DNA of 64,000 nucleotides from Eudorina sp. 2006-703-Eu-15. Its lineage: Eukaryota; Chlorophyta; Chlorophyceae; Chlamydomonadales; Volvocaceae. How positions within the stretch are numbered: position 1 is the first letter of the stretch; the number at the start of each line of letters is the position of its first letter. The position numbers and the translations under genes were made by a program. Positions 1-50,612 of the stretch are shown here, one piece after another. The notes under the pieces were generated by a model. It was not told the DNA's origin. It saw nothing but the letters and a program-made list of their open reading frames with translations, and ran no database searches. Location: assembly GCA_003117195.1 (NCBI GenBank), contig BDSI01000123.1, positions 305,966 through 369,965 on the forward strand, read 5' to 3'.

Positions 1-289
1 TTGCGGGTTGCGGGCACAGAGGGAGTGACAGGGGAGAAGATCTCGGCGGTGATCGGTTTGGTGCTCTTTTGCGGTCGCGTTGTCTCTAATTGACACCAAT
101 TGAGGGGGAAGCTCGGGCGGGGGAGTTGGTCGGCTGGCGTGGGTCGTGATCGCCGGCTGTTGTACCGGTGCCGTACGGTATGCACAACCGGGGCTGCGTG
201 GAGCTACGCGGCGCGTGCATGTACCGTATGTGGTGCAGCAGCTGGCCGGCGTGTGGAGCAGCGGCTATCTAGCCGTACATCCGCCGTAC

Positions 290-8678
<8,389 letters not shown>

Positions 8679-9901
8679 TTCACGGTAATGCGTGACGGTG
8701 CGTGCCGGCTTGTACAGCCCTTCGTGCGGAAATGAATCCCTGATAACCTTGTACAACTGACAGAACGAAAAATGATCTTATACAGCACAAATACCGTGCG
8801 GCCTTCTCATGCTTTGCCTTTACTGCCGAGCCCGCCCTGGCGCCCATGACTACAATCAAAACCGAGTCGGGCGGCCGGAACGCGAAATACCCCAGCGCCC
8901 ATGCATGCGGGTAATGGCTGCAAGTAAATAACATTTCCTTTCGATGTTTTATGCGCTGCGGGGCGAAATGCTTTGGCGGTATTTGGGCAACCGGTGGGCA
9001 ATCATTCGTGCAAGCAGAGGCGCATGCAACCATGCGTGGATGCGTGCACGCGACCTCGTCGGTCGGTGGGCGCCATGCAAGAGCTGCCGAGCAACCCGCT
9101 GCGGGGATCCGCGCGCGGTCGTGTGCGCAGTCCGTGCCTGCTGGATCCCGCTTGGCCGGGATGGGAGGGATGACCCGAAACGCCGACGACCCAGTCCGTG
9201 AGCAGACTGAGCACAGACTGCAGGGTGTGCCAGGGCCGTTGCAAACTGCCGTTCGCCCTTCCCCCCGTCGCTGCTGTCCCGGAGGGACCGCCGGATGCCG
9301 CCGTGGTGGGTTATACACCGGGGCAGCGCGTGGCCACCCGCGCCCCTGCCTTCCCTAGTGCCCAAGCTCCCGCCTCCCTCCCTGCCTCCGTCTTCCGGCT
9401 GCTTCACTTTACGGCTGCTGCGGTACTATCGACGACTACCACTGCTCCCCCCACAGCTGACAGCCACCCTCTGCGTCCTCAGAGTTTGAATCCGGTATGT
9501 CCACCGATTCACTGCGCCACCCCACCCCCAACACCGCTCCATGCCCTCCACGCCCTCGGCCGGGCGAGCTCGCTCCATGGGCCGGCTGCCATGCGGCAGT
9601 CCACAGCAACATCGCATGCCGCAACAACAACGTGACGACGCGGGGAGCCAGGGAGTGTCGACACAGCCGCAATCCCCCACACAAACTTTGCCCCTGCCCC
9701 CGCCACCCGCCCCGCGCCGCAACAGCAGGTACTGCAGGCAGCAGCGATTGGGCCTATTCCTTCGGCGCCGCCGGCACGCCGGCACGCGGCCCCTTCCCGC
9801 ATGCATTCCGACCTAGGCACATTGACCCCACTCCGACCCGGGCCCCGGACCAAATCTCCCCCCTCCGGAGCTGCAACGACAGCCCCGACCTAGGCCCCGG
9901 A
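8679..9901. other. Intergenic: shared 5' flank of sulfotransferase A and 3' flank of the helicase
   Basis: About 1.2 kb separates the start codon of sulfotransferase A from the stop codon of the DDX41-type helicase; both genes run leftward. The stretch must hold the helicase 3' UTR and the sulfotransferase promoter. I saw no convincing TATA box and no algal polyadenylation signal (TGTAA) in the right orientation, and no further gene. Confidence 0.5.
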
Positions 9902-19121
<9,220 letters not shown>

Positions 19122-20390
19122 ACTTCCCAGCTGCCCGGAGGCCCCCGGGCAGCGAATGCCAAAGCAAATCCAAGTGTTAACTGTTTCAGATATCAAATTG
19201 CATATATGTTACTATGACTACTGCCCGTTTGCAAGGTTGTGAGTCTTTTTATTTATGGCCGCTGCAGTATCTGCGTAACTCCAGTACTAGATTAAAAATG
19301 CGATGCGAAATTGATCCAGCAGAACGTCAGCGCAAAACGGTTGACTCAGAATGTCGTCGTACAGTGCTCTTAAACGATTATGACTGAGCATGAACTCCTG
19401 CTGTTGTCCGCTTCATAATTATGTGTTTGAATATTTTTTGTTTCCGCCTACCTCAGCTTCTCGGGAGTCAGGGCCTCAGGGGCTCAGGGGTCAGGGCCTT
19501 TCACACTCTCGTTGTCAGTTAGCAGTTACCCCACGCTCACAGGCATCTGCCCATGGCCATCGAAACGCTGACAACCACGCAATGGAACATGTATCTGTGC
19601 CATGCAAGGGTACTTACCGCCGGCGGTGGTATGCGGTGATGGTGGCTGCGGGGGTGTGGTGCACAGTGATATCGCAAGCTGTGTGTTTACCTAAGCCACA
19701 TGCTTAACGGGTTACGTGGAAGTCATTCACAGACGGCCGGCCGGCATCCAGGAGTGTGTCAACCATAACGAAAAATGACTCCCGCTAAGACCGCCCTTCC
19801 TGCCCGTCAACTGCCATTAATGTGGCGGTCGAACGCCATCTTCACGTACGACGGCGGCCACATTGCCCCCGCCGCCTCGTTTGCCACTGGACCTTTTGGA
19901 CCGCGCGGTCCGGACTAAGGGTCCACCTCACAGCGATAACCTGGATGGTGCCATGGCCGCCATGCAATGGATTCCATGCCCAATATCACGCGCATTGCCC
20001 GGCGTGCCCCTTTCTTTCCATGCCTATGGCGGCGCAAGGGACCCGGCACCCGGGCATGCAGGCAGCAGCGCCACTGGGTGCACAGCTGCTGAGCAGTGGC
20101 CTGGGCGTCGCAGCAGGAGCAGCAGCAGGAGGCAGCGGCTGTCTCCGATGACCCGCCCGCGTGGTCCACTGTTGCGTGTCATCCATTATCCAAGCAGCGG
20201 GACGCCAAGGTATCTGCGTTCTGGCCCTTTGTGCTGAACGGCAGGGATGGGAGCTTAATGCGCGCGCGCCCAGCCCGCCGCTCTGACTTCTCTGTTTGTG
20301 CTAGAAAAAAATGGTCGTGCTGTGCTGTCAAGAGGCGACTCCGCATCGGCTGATACGATACCAGCTTGCCAGCGCAGTTGGTCAGGTCGT
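19122..20390. other. Non-coding upstream region of the helicase
   Basis: About 1.3 kb with no recognisable gene. It should contain the helicase promoter and 5' UTR near 19122-19400. A short match to repeat family D (AAGGGTCCACCTCACAGCGATAACC) occurs near 19917-19942. Confidence 0.4.
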
Positions 20391-20399
20391 GTACACGCC

Positions 20400-20640
20400 A
20401 CGTGATTCGGTGGGTCTGGTGCGGTTTCCAGGAGAGCCAATCCTGGCGCACTAGCAACCTGGTGTGGTGGCCGGCATGGCTGCAGAAAGTCCCCACCCCA
20501 CCCCCCGCGGGTGATGAAGGACGTATGGGCGCGCAGTTCTTGGCAGGGGTTGATGAGCTGAGGCGCCTACGAGCTATCTATCTGGGCCCGTTGGAACGTC
20601 CGGTCGAGACTAAGGGTCCACCTGGTAAGTTACCAGGGTG
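20400..20640 (+). mobile_element. Dispersed repeat family D, copy 1
   Basis: About 240 bp resembles 51130-51310. Shared landmarks are AACCTGGTGTGGTGGCCGG, CCCCGCGGGTGATG, CTTGGCAG and ATCTGGGCCCGTTGGA. The second copy then ends in TTGTAACGGTTA. This is probably the 3' end of a retroelement; no coding domain was recognised. It is joined to a half copy of the hAT-like element at 20632. Confidence 0.6.
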
Positions 20641-20670
20641 GCTATCTTAAGATATGAATATTTATTCGGC
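20632..20670. mobile_element. One-ended copy of the hAT-like element
   Basis: The first 22 bases of the element at 1614 (CAGGGTGGCTATCTTAAGATA and onward) recur here, followed by a similar AT-rich stretch ending in ATTCGG. No matching right terminus was seen, so the copy is truncated. Confidence 0.7.
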
Positions 20671-20720
20671 AGCCGTTACCTCAATGGCATGTGTGCAAAT
20701 GTCCTATGCCATCCGGCATA

Positions 20721-20920
20721 TGAATGAATGAACGTTACAGCGGACCCCAAAGGGATCACCGGTGTACACCAGGGCAAGCCCCAGCAGGCCCCACCGCCAA
20801 GGCGACAGGATAGCTCCACACCTCAACGCCGCACCCAAAAACACACCGGGCCATGACCCCACCCAGCCAGACACCGAAGCAAGCAGAGGCGCGCAGCGGG
20901 GCAACACTACCAAAGGGATA
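20721..20920 (-). mobile_element. LINE family A 3' end, inverse orientation
   Basis: The reverse complement of this stretch matches the last 200 bp of the LINE at 3880-4110. It ends in GGGGTCCGCTGTAACG followed by (TTCA)n. It is a short 5'-truncated copy. Confidence 0.85.
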
Positions 20921-21058
20921 TATCGCACATATATCGCACATACATGTGCGGTACATGTGAACATGTGTGGGAGGCTTCCATGATCCTAGCTACCCGGGGA
21001 GGGCGCCTCCCGTTATGGGGCTCTCATGGGCTCCGATGGGGCCCCTGGGACCGCCAGC

Positions 21059-21650
<592 letters not shown>

Positions 21651-21763
21651 AGCACCGCCGAAGACGATCCGGAACGATGCGGAATAACGTAATGATGTGT
21701 GCGAGCGAAAAAGCGTGCATGCCAAGGCAGCAAAGGGGATAGAATGCGGCGTCAATGACGCAT

Positions 21764-22238
21764 GTGTGTGTGTGTGTGTGTTACATGGTTGGGGGTGCGT
21801 AACCCCATACCTGCACATACCCATACGAGCCGGAGGCCCAAGGGCAAACAAAACGCCCAAAAGCACTGGTTTGCAATACCGCATTAACAGGAGTCGACGA
21901 GACTAGCGCCCAAAGGGCACGATAGAATTACGGTGAGCCCACATGCGCTCCAACATCTTTGCCAAACGAGCCGGATCCCAGGCAATCGCCTCCCTCATCG
22001 TATTAGGGCGGTGAAACCCTTCCTCAGCGCGTATTGCATCGTAAGCCGGGCAGTCGAGTAGAACATGCTTCTCATCTTCAATCTGGTCTTCAGAGCGGCA
22101 GCAATGGCAGACCCGTTGTCCTCTAGGGACATGGTGCCTACCCCTCCGCGCCCTGTTAGACTCAAGTGCCCAACAACAAAGCCTGCATTGCATTAGCTTG
22201 CGGTGCGCAGAACGGGGGATAAAAACTGTAGCATGGAT
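21764..22238 (-). mobile_element. LINE family B 3' fragment, inverted copy
   Basis: This is the reverse complement of 23692-24166 with few differences. It holds the last 110 or so codons of LINE ORF2, including the Cys/His cluster (CHCCRSEDQIEDEKHVLLDC), the stop codon at 21903-21905, and a 3' UTR ending in CCATGTAAC plus (AC)n. The coding part is truncated 5' near 22238. Confidence 0.9.
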
Positions 22239-22569
22239 GCATAAGTAGGGCGGCAAGAGTGTGTAGAAGAGAACTGTGTGTGTGTATGTGTGGGGGGTCG
22301 CTGTCTTTATCGACAAAAGGGGGGGCAGGGCTTGCACTTGGAAACAATCTCGGCGCCTATCGAGGCCCCGTGGCCAGCCTTGACTGTGTAACGCGCAAGG
22401 CTCGTTACACTTCCTTCTCCGTAATCGTATCGTTAGTCGTTAATCGTTCAATACGTTCTCATCGTTAAAAGGACTATCGGGACACTTTTCGTACACTGCC
22501 GTACTCGTTCGGTGGCCGCATTCGTTATGACGGCTCACACATCCTTAATCGGGGCTTTTTGGTCCCACC

Positions 22570-24166
22570 TAAATGGGACTAATTAGGACATTGTGTTTCA
22601 GACTGTGCGCCACTGCGGGGCAAGGGGATATCGGCCCATTCAGCGGCCCTGTGGCTACCTGCCCCGGACTCTTCTCTGCTCTTCGGCATCGGCTGGGCCC
22701 CGCGAATGGCGGGCGGGGTGGTTCGGGACGTCGGGTTTCCCGGTTATGCGAGTCTGGGCCGGGTCTGAGGCGAGCAGCAGCAGGAGGCAACGGTGCCGGA
22801 CGCGTGGCGATCGGAAGATACCTGGTGGCGCGGCATGCCGTCTTTTCGCCTACAACTCAGTCGTCCAACCTTAGCCGCCATGGCGCTGTGGTTGGGCCCC
22901 CGGCTTGGGGTCCCCGGCACTTGACCGTGCGGAGGACATGAGCATGTACGAACAGGTACATGCACGGAAAGTCGCGCAGAGTGTCACATCCCATGAAGCT
23001 TTTCGCCCCCGACGTGCGAATGAGGTGTTTTGCCACTCAAGTTCGAGCGATTTTGCTGTATGGTTGTCAGGCTTGGGGCCCTTTTGCGTTGACAGAGGTT
23101 TTGAACAGGGTGGGGAGACGACGCGATGCGAACAACCTGGCAGAAGGACTTTTTGAGGCGTGCCTACACGATGATGCAGTCCAGCTGCAGATTGCGTTCA
23201 TGCGACAAATTGTGGGGGCTGCTCGCCCAGCCCACCGCCTTCTTTTCGCAGAATTGGCCGAGCTTCCCCTGCATTACTATTTGGTGAAGCAAGTGGTTCG
23301 CTTTTGGAACCGCCTGCAGACGCAGAAGGGCACGGTCGCACACGCAGTCCTATGTCAGGAGGTTATCGATGCACTCACCGACCCTGAACGGGGCGGTTGG
23401 GGAGCCTCGTTCTTGCGTTTAATGTCGTACTTAGAGTGTGATATTTGGAGCGGGCTATCTCACGATGCAGAAGGTGTTGAACAGCGAGTTGAGTGGTTGC
23501 TGTCCAAACCTCTTCCCGAGGCTCAGATTGTGACGGCGATGAGGGAACGACTAATGAGCGGTTGGGAACATGTGCGCCTCGATGTCGAGCCAGACAATTA
23601 CCCATCAGACGGGAAACAGCCGGGGATCCATATGTCGAAGTACAAGCATTGGATGGGCCTGTCGTTTATGGGTGCGGCGGCCGTTATGTGGCAACCGCAC
23701 GCTACAGTTTTTATCCCCCGTTCTGCGCACCGGAAGCTAATGCAATTCAGGCTTTGTTGTTGGGCACTTGAGTCTAACAGGGCGCGGAGGGGTAGGCACC
23801 ATGTCCCTAGAGGACAACGGGTCTGCCGTTGCTGCCGCTCTGAAGACCAGATTGAAGATGAGAAGCATGTTCTACTCGACTGCCCGGCTTACGATGCAAT
23901 ACGCGCTGAGGAAGGGTTTCACCGCCCTAATACGATGAGGGAGGCGATTGCCTGGGATCCGGCTCGTTTGGCAAAGATGTTGGAGCGCATGTGGGCTCAC
24001 CGTAATTCTATCGTGCCCTTTGGGCGCTAGTCTCGTCGACTCCTGTTAATGCGGTATTGCAAACCAGTGCTTTTGGGCGTTTGGTTTGCCCTTGGGCCTC
24101 CGGCTCGTATGGGTATGTGCAGGTATGGGGTTACGCACCCCCAACCATGTAACACACACACACACA
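22570..24166 (+). mobile_element. LINE family B, 5'-truncated copy
   Basis: Contains the C-terminal ORF2 frame at 22960-24030 and a 3' UTR ending in CCATGTAAC(AC)n at about 24166. The left border is uncertain. The last 470 bp form an inverted repeat with 21764-22238, separated by about 1.45 kb. Confidence 0.75.
22960..24030 (+). pseudogene. LINE ORF2 C-terminal region
   Basis: An open frame of 356 codons. VRAILLYGCQAWGPF near residues 28-42 matches the LLYGCE.WG block downstream of LINE reverse transcriptase domains. CRCCRSEDQIEDEKHVLLDC in the last 80 residues is the terminal Cys2-His-Cys cluster. No catalytic YADD/FADD motif lies in frame, so the copy is not autonomous. It is unrelated in detail to the LINE A frame at 2047-3576. 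Confidence 0.75.
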
Positions 24167-25494
24167 TCCCATAGGATCAGCTCGGTGTCTCATTTGCCTT
24201 CAGCAGGACCCTCAAAATTATGCTTCCGTTCATACGGACTATCGAAGTGGACGGACAGCCCTGGACTGCGCACATCGGGGGGGGGGGAGGCATTTCAGAA
24301 CAAGGGTTCGACCCGACTCGACAAGACGTTGGTCCTCAGTTCGACGCTTGCATTGAACGGAGCTTTTGCTTTTTTCTCATGTGCAGTATGTCATATGACA
24401 AGTTATGAAGTGAGGCGGAAGCTGTTGACGTGGAAGCTTGCCTTGCGAACTTAGAGCGCCTGCTAGCTGGGAAAGAATGAGGCATTTTGTGTGTCAGCCA
24501 GTTCAGCCGACAATAATGATAACAAATAATATTTAATAACTTCGACATTTGGAATGTCCTCGACAGCTCGCGCAAGATCAGGTTCACGAAGTTCAATCGA
24601 TCGCCCCGGTTGACCGTCCGAGGGCAATGGCGGGCCACGGTATATGCTATACGCTGCATTGTCCATGCCATGATGTGTGCCTAATGTAAATACAAATTAT
24701 AAAATCTCGCGGCCTGCGACTTGATTTCTTGGCTGTTGAATTTGTGCCACGGTTATATATGTTTTCGCAACCAGATGAACCCCACCGCGTGCCACATAAA
24801 ATTGATATGAAATCAAGTATGTCGACAGAAATTATAAACGCAAGTACAATCATCTGCTCCCGCTGCGTGTATCAATTGTCAATGCGTGTCTAGGCGAGAG
24901 CCAGACTTGCAGCCGGCAGACGGTATCCTTTAGTGTTACATACATCTAACGGCACACGAAAACGACACACCTGTTAAAATTGGAGCTGGACGTTACGTCG
25001 ACGATCTCTCTCTGCCAGGGAACCTGTGAGTTTCGGCGTTGCCGCAAATTCCACGCATTCGTCAGTCGTCACCTCGGAAGCTTCTCTCCACCGGCCGCCA
25101 TAGCCTCCAGACATGCATGAACCATCATGTGCAGTTTTATGTCGCGTTGTTGTGTGGCGTCGACCAGGCTGTCAAATACCGGGGTTTCCTACGGACGTGC
25201 CGTCCGGCCGCTGCAGACTGCTGACGTACGTCTGCGGCAGATATTTGACGGACTGTCCGACCGTGCGGTTCCAGCCGCGCGTGCAACGGTGCAGACGGCT
25301 GCTCCTGTCCCTGACCAGATCGATGAGCGCTGACCGAGCCGTGGGTGTTTGTATTTGTGTGTGGGCGTAATTGCGCATGTGTTCGTGCGTGCGTTTGTGT
25401 CTCCGCTGCTGCTTGCAGGATCCACTCGAGGGCTGTGTGGCTGCCGGTTGCGCAGTGCTACGTGGCCGCGTCGGTGGTGGGCCCAGAAAGGTCG
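24167..25494. other. Upstream region of the matrix glycoprotein gene
   Basis: About 1.3 kb, relatively AT-rich up to 24900, with no recognisable coding or repeat structure. The promoter and 5' UTR of the gene starting at 25495 are expected here. No clear TATA box could be assigned. Confidence 0.4.
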
Positions 25495-38425
<12,931 letters not shown>

Positions 38426-38575
38426 ACAGCTAGATAGATAGATAGACAGCTAGATAGACAGCTAGATAAACATCTGGATAGGCAGTCGATATAAAGAGGT
38501 AGCGGCGCAGGTAAAGAGATGGGTGGATAAGTAGGTAGATGGATAGGTTGGTAGGTAGATGGATAGATAGGAAGA
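38426..38575. repeat. (TAGA)n / TAGACAGC microsatellite in the matrix gene 3' flank
   Basis: Starts directly after the stop codon of the matrix glycoprotein, so it would be transcribed in the 3' UTR. No TGTAA polyadenylation signal was seen in the next 300 bp. Confidence 0.85.
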
Positions 38576-39082
38576 ACCTTGTGGTGTAGCCTGATGTGTG
38601 TGTGCGTGCACGTGCACGACGACCACCACCGGGTCTATTTAGTAATGTGACGCGTGGCTCGCTGTCCCGTGGCAGCGTAGCCACTGGAAGCTCGCCAGCC
38701 AGCCAAGATGTGTCTGGGTCGGAGCGATATGGAATGAATAACAAACGTTACAGCTGACACCCCCGCGGGGGCCGTAGCTAGATCATATGCGGGCGAGCGA
38801 GATGTACGACGGACGGACGAATGCCCCGGAGGCCCCCGTGTGTGTGTTTAGAATTGCAACCCGCCCGTGTGTGTGTGTGTGTCGTTACATATCTGCCGGG
38901 CCGATACTGGCCGGGGGCGCTAACCCGCCCCATACGGGAGACCGCCGAAGCACTCTCCCCCAGATACGGGGGAGAGGGGCGTAAGGGGCCTCTGTCCCCT
39001 CGCTCTCAACCAAGGGCGCGCGCCCGATCCCCGAGGATCGGTGACAGTTATGTATGTTGACACTGTGTGTTTATCATTAATG

Positions 39083-39220
39083 ATGTTACAGCGGACCCCG
39101 CGGGTCATCGGTGACAGTCATCGGTGACAGCCATCGGCGACAGCCGAAGCTTCCTCACCATACACTGCATAAACGAACTTGCGCCACCATGTTGCGTGCC
39201 ACGGATGGAGTGCATGCACC
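39083..39220 (-). mobile_element. LINE-type 3' fragment
   Basis: Matches the 3' part of the element at 31646-31735: shared GTTACAGCGGACCCCGCGGG, the CATCGG.GACAGCC units and CTTCCTCACC.TACACTG. The unit TCATCGGTGACAG is locally triplicated here. Confidence 0.75.
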
Positions 39221-40230
39221 GCCGTCATGTTCGTACCTCGGGAACGACCTGCTGGCGTACGCATGCGTGTGATCGCAGTCGGCCCAACTACAACGACGGG
39301 GACTCCGTCTGTAGCGAGTCTTGGGGCCTATGGGCGCATTGCAAGGCCTCACTTCAATCATCGGGGGGGCACTAAAAAATGGGAACGTTGCCAACTACTA
39401 ACGAACTAACTAACTAATGAACTAACGAATTGACAGTCGGTGAAGGGCGGAAGGCACGTTCGTCACGGTAGGAAGAGGGGAAGGTTAATTCGTACGGGGT
39501 CGGTGTGATAGGTTCCCCTAGTCAAGGGACCCCACAGGAGGTGGCGTAGGTGGTGCGTGGGGAATTGAGCCGCCTGCAGGGCGGCGCGGGGGCACCGCCG
39601 CACGTGGAGTGGTGGTGGGGGGGTGAAGACGTGTTGGGGGCACTGTCCACTGTCCAGCACTGATGTCACTTGCATACTGCATACCTGTCCATCATCGTGA
39701 CGCATCGATTCTCCAATTCTCTTAATTTTTATTTTGAGATTTTTCGTCTGGTTGCTCGCCTGGTGGTATTGTACGGCCGCCTTACAGCGGTGGCTGGGTG
39801 TAGCAGTGCTGTAGCAGCTGCGCTGCCGACGGGACGTCCGGAGCTCCGAAGTCCGAACGGGCGCCGGATACCGCGGCAACAACATTGGTTATTTGCGTGA
39901 CGGATGATGCACGCAGTACGACACCAACGGCCACCTTGAAGAAAGGGCGGTGCCAGCAGCTGCTCATTGGTCCAGTTATTTCTCATGGCACTCGTAAGCA
40001 GCCTCGCTTGCCTCGCTCGCCTTGTCGTTCGTCTTGGCATGCTGGCAGTCCTACGGTAGTCATGCCATCTGGTCGCAGTCATGCGTACGGCAGGAAAGGT
40101 CCGTATCCCTGCCGTACACGCTCGGTGAGGGTCGGGTCCGTAGCTCCGTGCCCATGCCCCCTGCCGTCGAAGAAGGGGTCGCGCCCAGCGGCCGTTCGGG
40201 GGACGAGTGCCGGCAAAGCGACTTAGCAAA

Positions 40231-40310
40231 ATGAATGAACGTTACAGCGGACCCCAAAAAGGGATCAAAACGGTGTGTGCCAGGGCAAGCCCCAGCGGGC
40301 CCCCAGGAAT
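40231..40310 (-). mobile_element. LINE family A tail
   Basis: The plus strand reads ATGAATGAACGTTACAGCGG, then ACCCC and a diverged CCAGGGCAAGCCCCAGC block. This is the reverse complement of the LINE A end at 4050-4110. Confidence 0.75.
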
Positions 40311-40529
40311 GTCGGGGGATGCAACAGGGGACAAAAATCAAGGCCCGCAGATAGGCAGACGCTCATACCGTATTTTTGTAACCGTTACAAGGTGGACCCG
40401 TATGTCGCACCCTCGAGATCCGAGCCACCAACACGCTCCTTGCTATTGGCCTAGCTTGTGGCTGCTTGACATGTTACTTTGGAAGGCACATCTAGGTGAC
40501 GGTTTACTTTTCTCGCAGTGTGTCGTGAG

Positions 40530-40760
40530 CAGGCTAGGGCAGGCTCTAGGCTTTATAGGGTTGGTAGAAGCAGTGGCACAAGGGGGACCGGCAAACAAGC
40601 TGCTCGCTCGCCGTACAGGCGCCGACGGGCCGTGCGTCCCACCCCGCGCAGGCTCATGCCGTGCACTGAGCGGGCAGCCATGCCACGTTGCCTACGGAAA
40701 CAGACGGAAACGCAGCCAAGAACCACCAGCGCCTGGCCTTCGCAGTAGCAGAGGGACACA
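40530..40760 (-). mobile_element. Repeat family C, inverse copy
   Basis: The reverse complement aligns with 1300-1555, sharing GCCTGTACGGCGAGCGA and GGTCCCCCTTGT. Function unknown; it is likely a LINE 3' region. Confidence 0.55.
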
Positions 40761-41605
40761 ATCGATTCAAATGCAATCGAAAACAGCAATTCAAAGGAAG
40801 GGAAGCGACGATTCCAATCAGCCTTGACGAGCCCCGTACAGGGGCGGTATCCGGCTATCCGCCAACATAAATCACGTCAGTGCATGGGTCGGGAGATCCG
40901 GGCGGTGAGTCAACGTCCGGAGGCCGTGACGGGTGTCAGGGGACTGTTAGCGAGGACTGCTGTAACAGGCCTCGTACGATGACAGCAGGTTCCTGCAGGT
41001 TCCAGCCCGGACACTCAGGGTACTGTATCCGGTAGGCTCGTATCGTTTCGTATACATCCTTGATAAGTACAAATGAATACGTTCGCACGATTGCTGCACT
41101 GGTTCCGTTCGCCCGTCCGCCCTTTGACGGTTGCCCTGTGGTTGCCCGTCGTGCCCGTTTCATCATGGAACGGAGCGGAGGCCCTGTCGCAGAACTTCGT
41201 TCACTTTCTGCGCAAGCTCTGTCCCAGTTGTGTTATTGAGCGGGCGTAACCGGAACAATGTTATGGTATTGTTGTGGTAACCCAGCGCTGTGTCCGCAAG
41301 CCGAAGAGGCCGCTTTCGTATGAAAAGTGTAGGTCTCATCCGATGATTGGTTATGCATTCGTATATGTTCTTCTTAATTTCGAAAAAATGTTCAATGCGA
41401 TTGAGAAATCCCAAAGCCCAAACCCCACTCCAACTTGATGATATCCCGACAGTACGCCTGCCGCGATATAGAAGTTAACAGCCGATGAACTTCATGTGTT
41501 CCTTAATGTTCTCGCGTCTCTCCATATGTATCGGTATGTATCTATTATACCTTTTGACTCCATCTGGAACGCTTCCTTGGCTTGGCTCGTTATTGAGAGT
41601 TTGAA

Positions 41606-48221
<6,616 letters not shown>

Positions 48222-50569
48222 TCAGCGGGAGGGTCAGCCAGCGGATGCAACGCCGCCCTCCGCCAACGTAACGTTACTCGCAGAGGAGCCCTAGCGCCCA
48301 TACTCATTTATTGGCTGGTCCGGACTTTGGAAGCAGGTCTTATGAAGGTGTTGGGCAGCGGACGAGCGGCCGACATGGCGTGACGGAAGGGTGGCCGGCT
48401 GGCCGCCAGGCAGGCAGGCGGGATCCTCGGGGCCCAGCTTGAGCCGTCGACGCAGCTGCACATGTCCTGCGGCTGCATTCGGTGCCCCGGTGGGGGCAGG
48501 GATCCGGACACTGCAGATTGTGGACGGACCAGGCCAGGACGGACCAGGCCGCCGCCGAGCTGCACCGTACCCGCAGGCCACCGGCGGTAAGCGCACCACA
48601 AACACTGCACGTGGGGGGGCCGGCGCGGAGGCGGAGGCGGAGGCGGGGCCGGGCGCGTTGGCACGGTTGGTTGGTACCGGGGCTTTAGGGTTTGGCAGGA
48701 GCGCTGTGGCGGAGGACCGACCGACCGACCGACCGACGGACGTGCACTGCAAGGGTCACTGATCACACCTGGCCAAGAGCTGTTGGCGGCGCTGTCCGCG
48801 CTGCGCCTGTTGCCGTTGACACTAGATAGATGCGCCAGGCGGCCAGCAGGGAACTCTGGATCATATCAAGGGGGCCGGGGAGGGGGGGGTTGGGGAGGGG
48901 GGGGTCGGGGGGGGGGGAAGTGCTGCGCGCTCGTGTCTGTCACCGTACATTCTTCCTGCCGTACATGGTCACTGTCGTGCTGCACACGAGCGCACGCGCA
49001 CGAGCGCACGTGCGTGTGTGTGGTGGTGGGGGGGGGCGGAGGGATGCACGTGCGATCGGTCGGACGTGGCGGCCGGAGGGAGCTGCGCAGCGGCCGCCAA
49101 CCGAAACTGCCTATCACTGACCATTGCCGGCCAACAACACTGAACATTGGAAAGTACGGGGCGGCCGTGCCGTGTGGTGGCGCTGCCCCCGCGACACCGA
49201 TCCCTTGCTGACTGACGAACCAAAGAGATGCGCGTGCTGTGGGTGAGCACACACCTGGTGGGTGAGCACACAATATTGGTCCTTGGTTTGGGTCTTCCGG
49301 GTCTCTTCTCTATACACACACACGTGCGCGCGCGCGCGCGCGGGGATGCACACAGAATCGACGATAGGCGAGTCGCAATCGAGACATTGTATTCGGGGGG
49401 GTTGCTCGCAGGTGGCTAGGCACTGATTTTGGTCTGTGGGATATGTGTCCCCGCGGGCCCCTCGGTACTGTTCGCTCGTTCTTCCTTCATGTTGCAGACT
49501 CGGGGGCACATTCGCCTGTGTAGGGTTTGGTCGGACGGCCGCGCGGCTGCCGGCAGCCAGCGCCCCTCTCGTGGTGAACTTCTGATGACTTCTTTCTCGG
49601 CCACCGGCGCCGCCCCTCCGCACCCGGCATCGAACCCTGAGCCCGCTGTACCCGATAACGTGCGGCGCGGCTGCCGGCTGCCAGCGGGGAGGCTGCCAGC
49701 GTTTGCCTACGCGGGGTGGGAGGCTGCTAGCGGGGCGTTCGGGGGAATCAGTACCGTATGTGACCGCAGTCGGCGATCGGGGAGGCGGGCCCCCGCGGCA
49801 GGGCATGTCTTTGGAGCATATGCCTATAGGCAGCAGTGGGACCCGGGGCAGGGTCCGCAGTGCCTCAGGGGTCGACCGGGAGACCACCGGGGCGCGGCTG
49901 CCGGTGCTGGCCAGGGGGGCCACCGTCAGGCGGTGCCACAGCATCCATTCTTTTGTTTTGTTTTTGAGGTGCGAGGGCCGAGGGCTGTTTGTCACGGTGA
50001 CGTCGAAGCGGGGCAGGGCCGCGCGGACACCTGACCTGACCTGGCCGGGGGGTCCTGCGGGCGGGTGCTCCCCACTGGCGGGTGCGACCGCCAGATCCGC
50101 ACCCAAAACCGCCGGGGCCGCACCCCGGCAGTCCCGGTGGCCCCGTGTGGATGTCGGCCGGCCCGGACGGCTTCCACCGGAAGTTGTCCAAGTTGCAGTT
50201 TTGGGGGAAGTTGCGCGAGTTGCAGTTTTGGGGGAAGTTGCCCAAGGGACCTGCGTCGCGTTGGCGAGCTGCGTTGCCACACGTGTTCAAGCATGTGCGG
50301 CGCGGGGTTCCCACAGCGCTCCCACAGCAGCCCACGGACCGGCCCAGGCCGCCTCAAGACCGGGCCCAGGCAGGCGGCTGGCAGGCAGGCAGGCCGGGCC
50401 GGGCCTGGGGTTGCGTCATCGGTCGATGTACCGCATGGCGTTGGCCTGTTTGTCGCTTGGGGACACACTACAACGGTTACATGACAGCGCCCACCCAGTG
50501 CTGACGTGGCATCAGTGGTCCGGGTTAGTTGGCGCGGCTCGCGGCCTCTCCACCGTCTCCACAGTGCAC

Positions 50570-50612
50570 CTGTCACCGATGACCCGCCGGGTCCACTGTA
50601 ACACCATCAGTA
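50570..50612 (+). mobile_element. LINE-type 3' terminus
   Basis: CACCGATGACCCGCCGGGTC, then CACTGTAACACCATCAGTAAT: the shared end motif followed by a short tail. Confidence 0.6.

Larger units (their letters stand above)
38576..41605. other. Spacer with repeat fragments between matrix gene and sulfotransferase B
   Basis: No gene recognised. It contains the GT-flanked 21-bp core at 38845-38866, LINE-type 3' ends on the minus strand at 38745-38775 (diverged), 39083-39220 and 40231-40310, and the inverse copy of repeat family C at 40530-40760 with a nearby TTGTAACCGTTACAAGG end at 40375-40392. The sulfotransferase B promoter should lie in 40900-41605. Confidence 0.5.
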
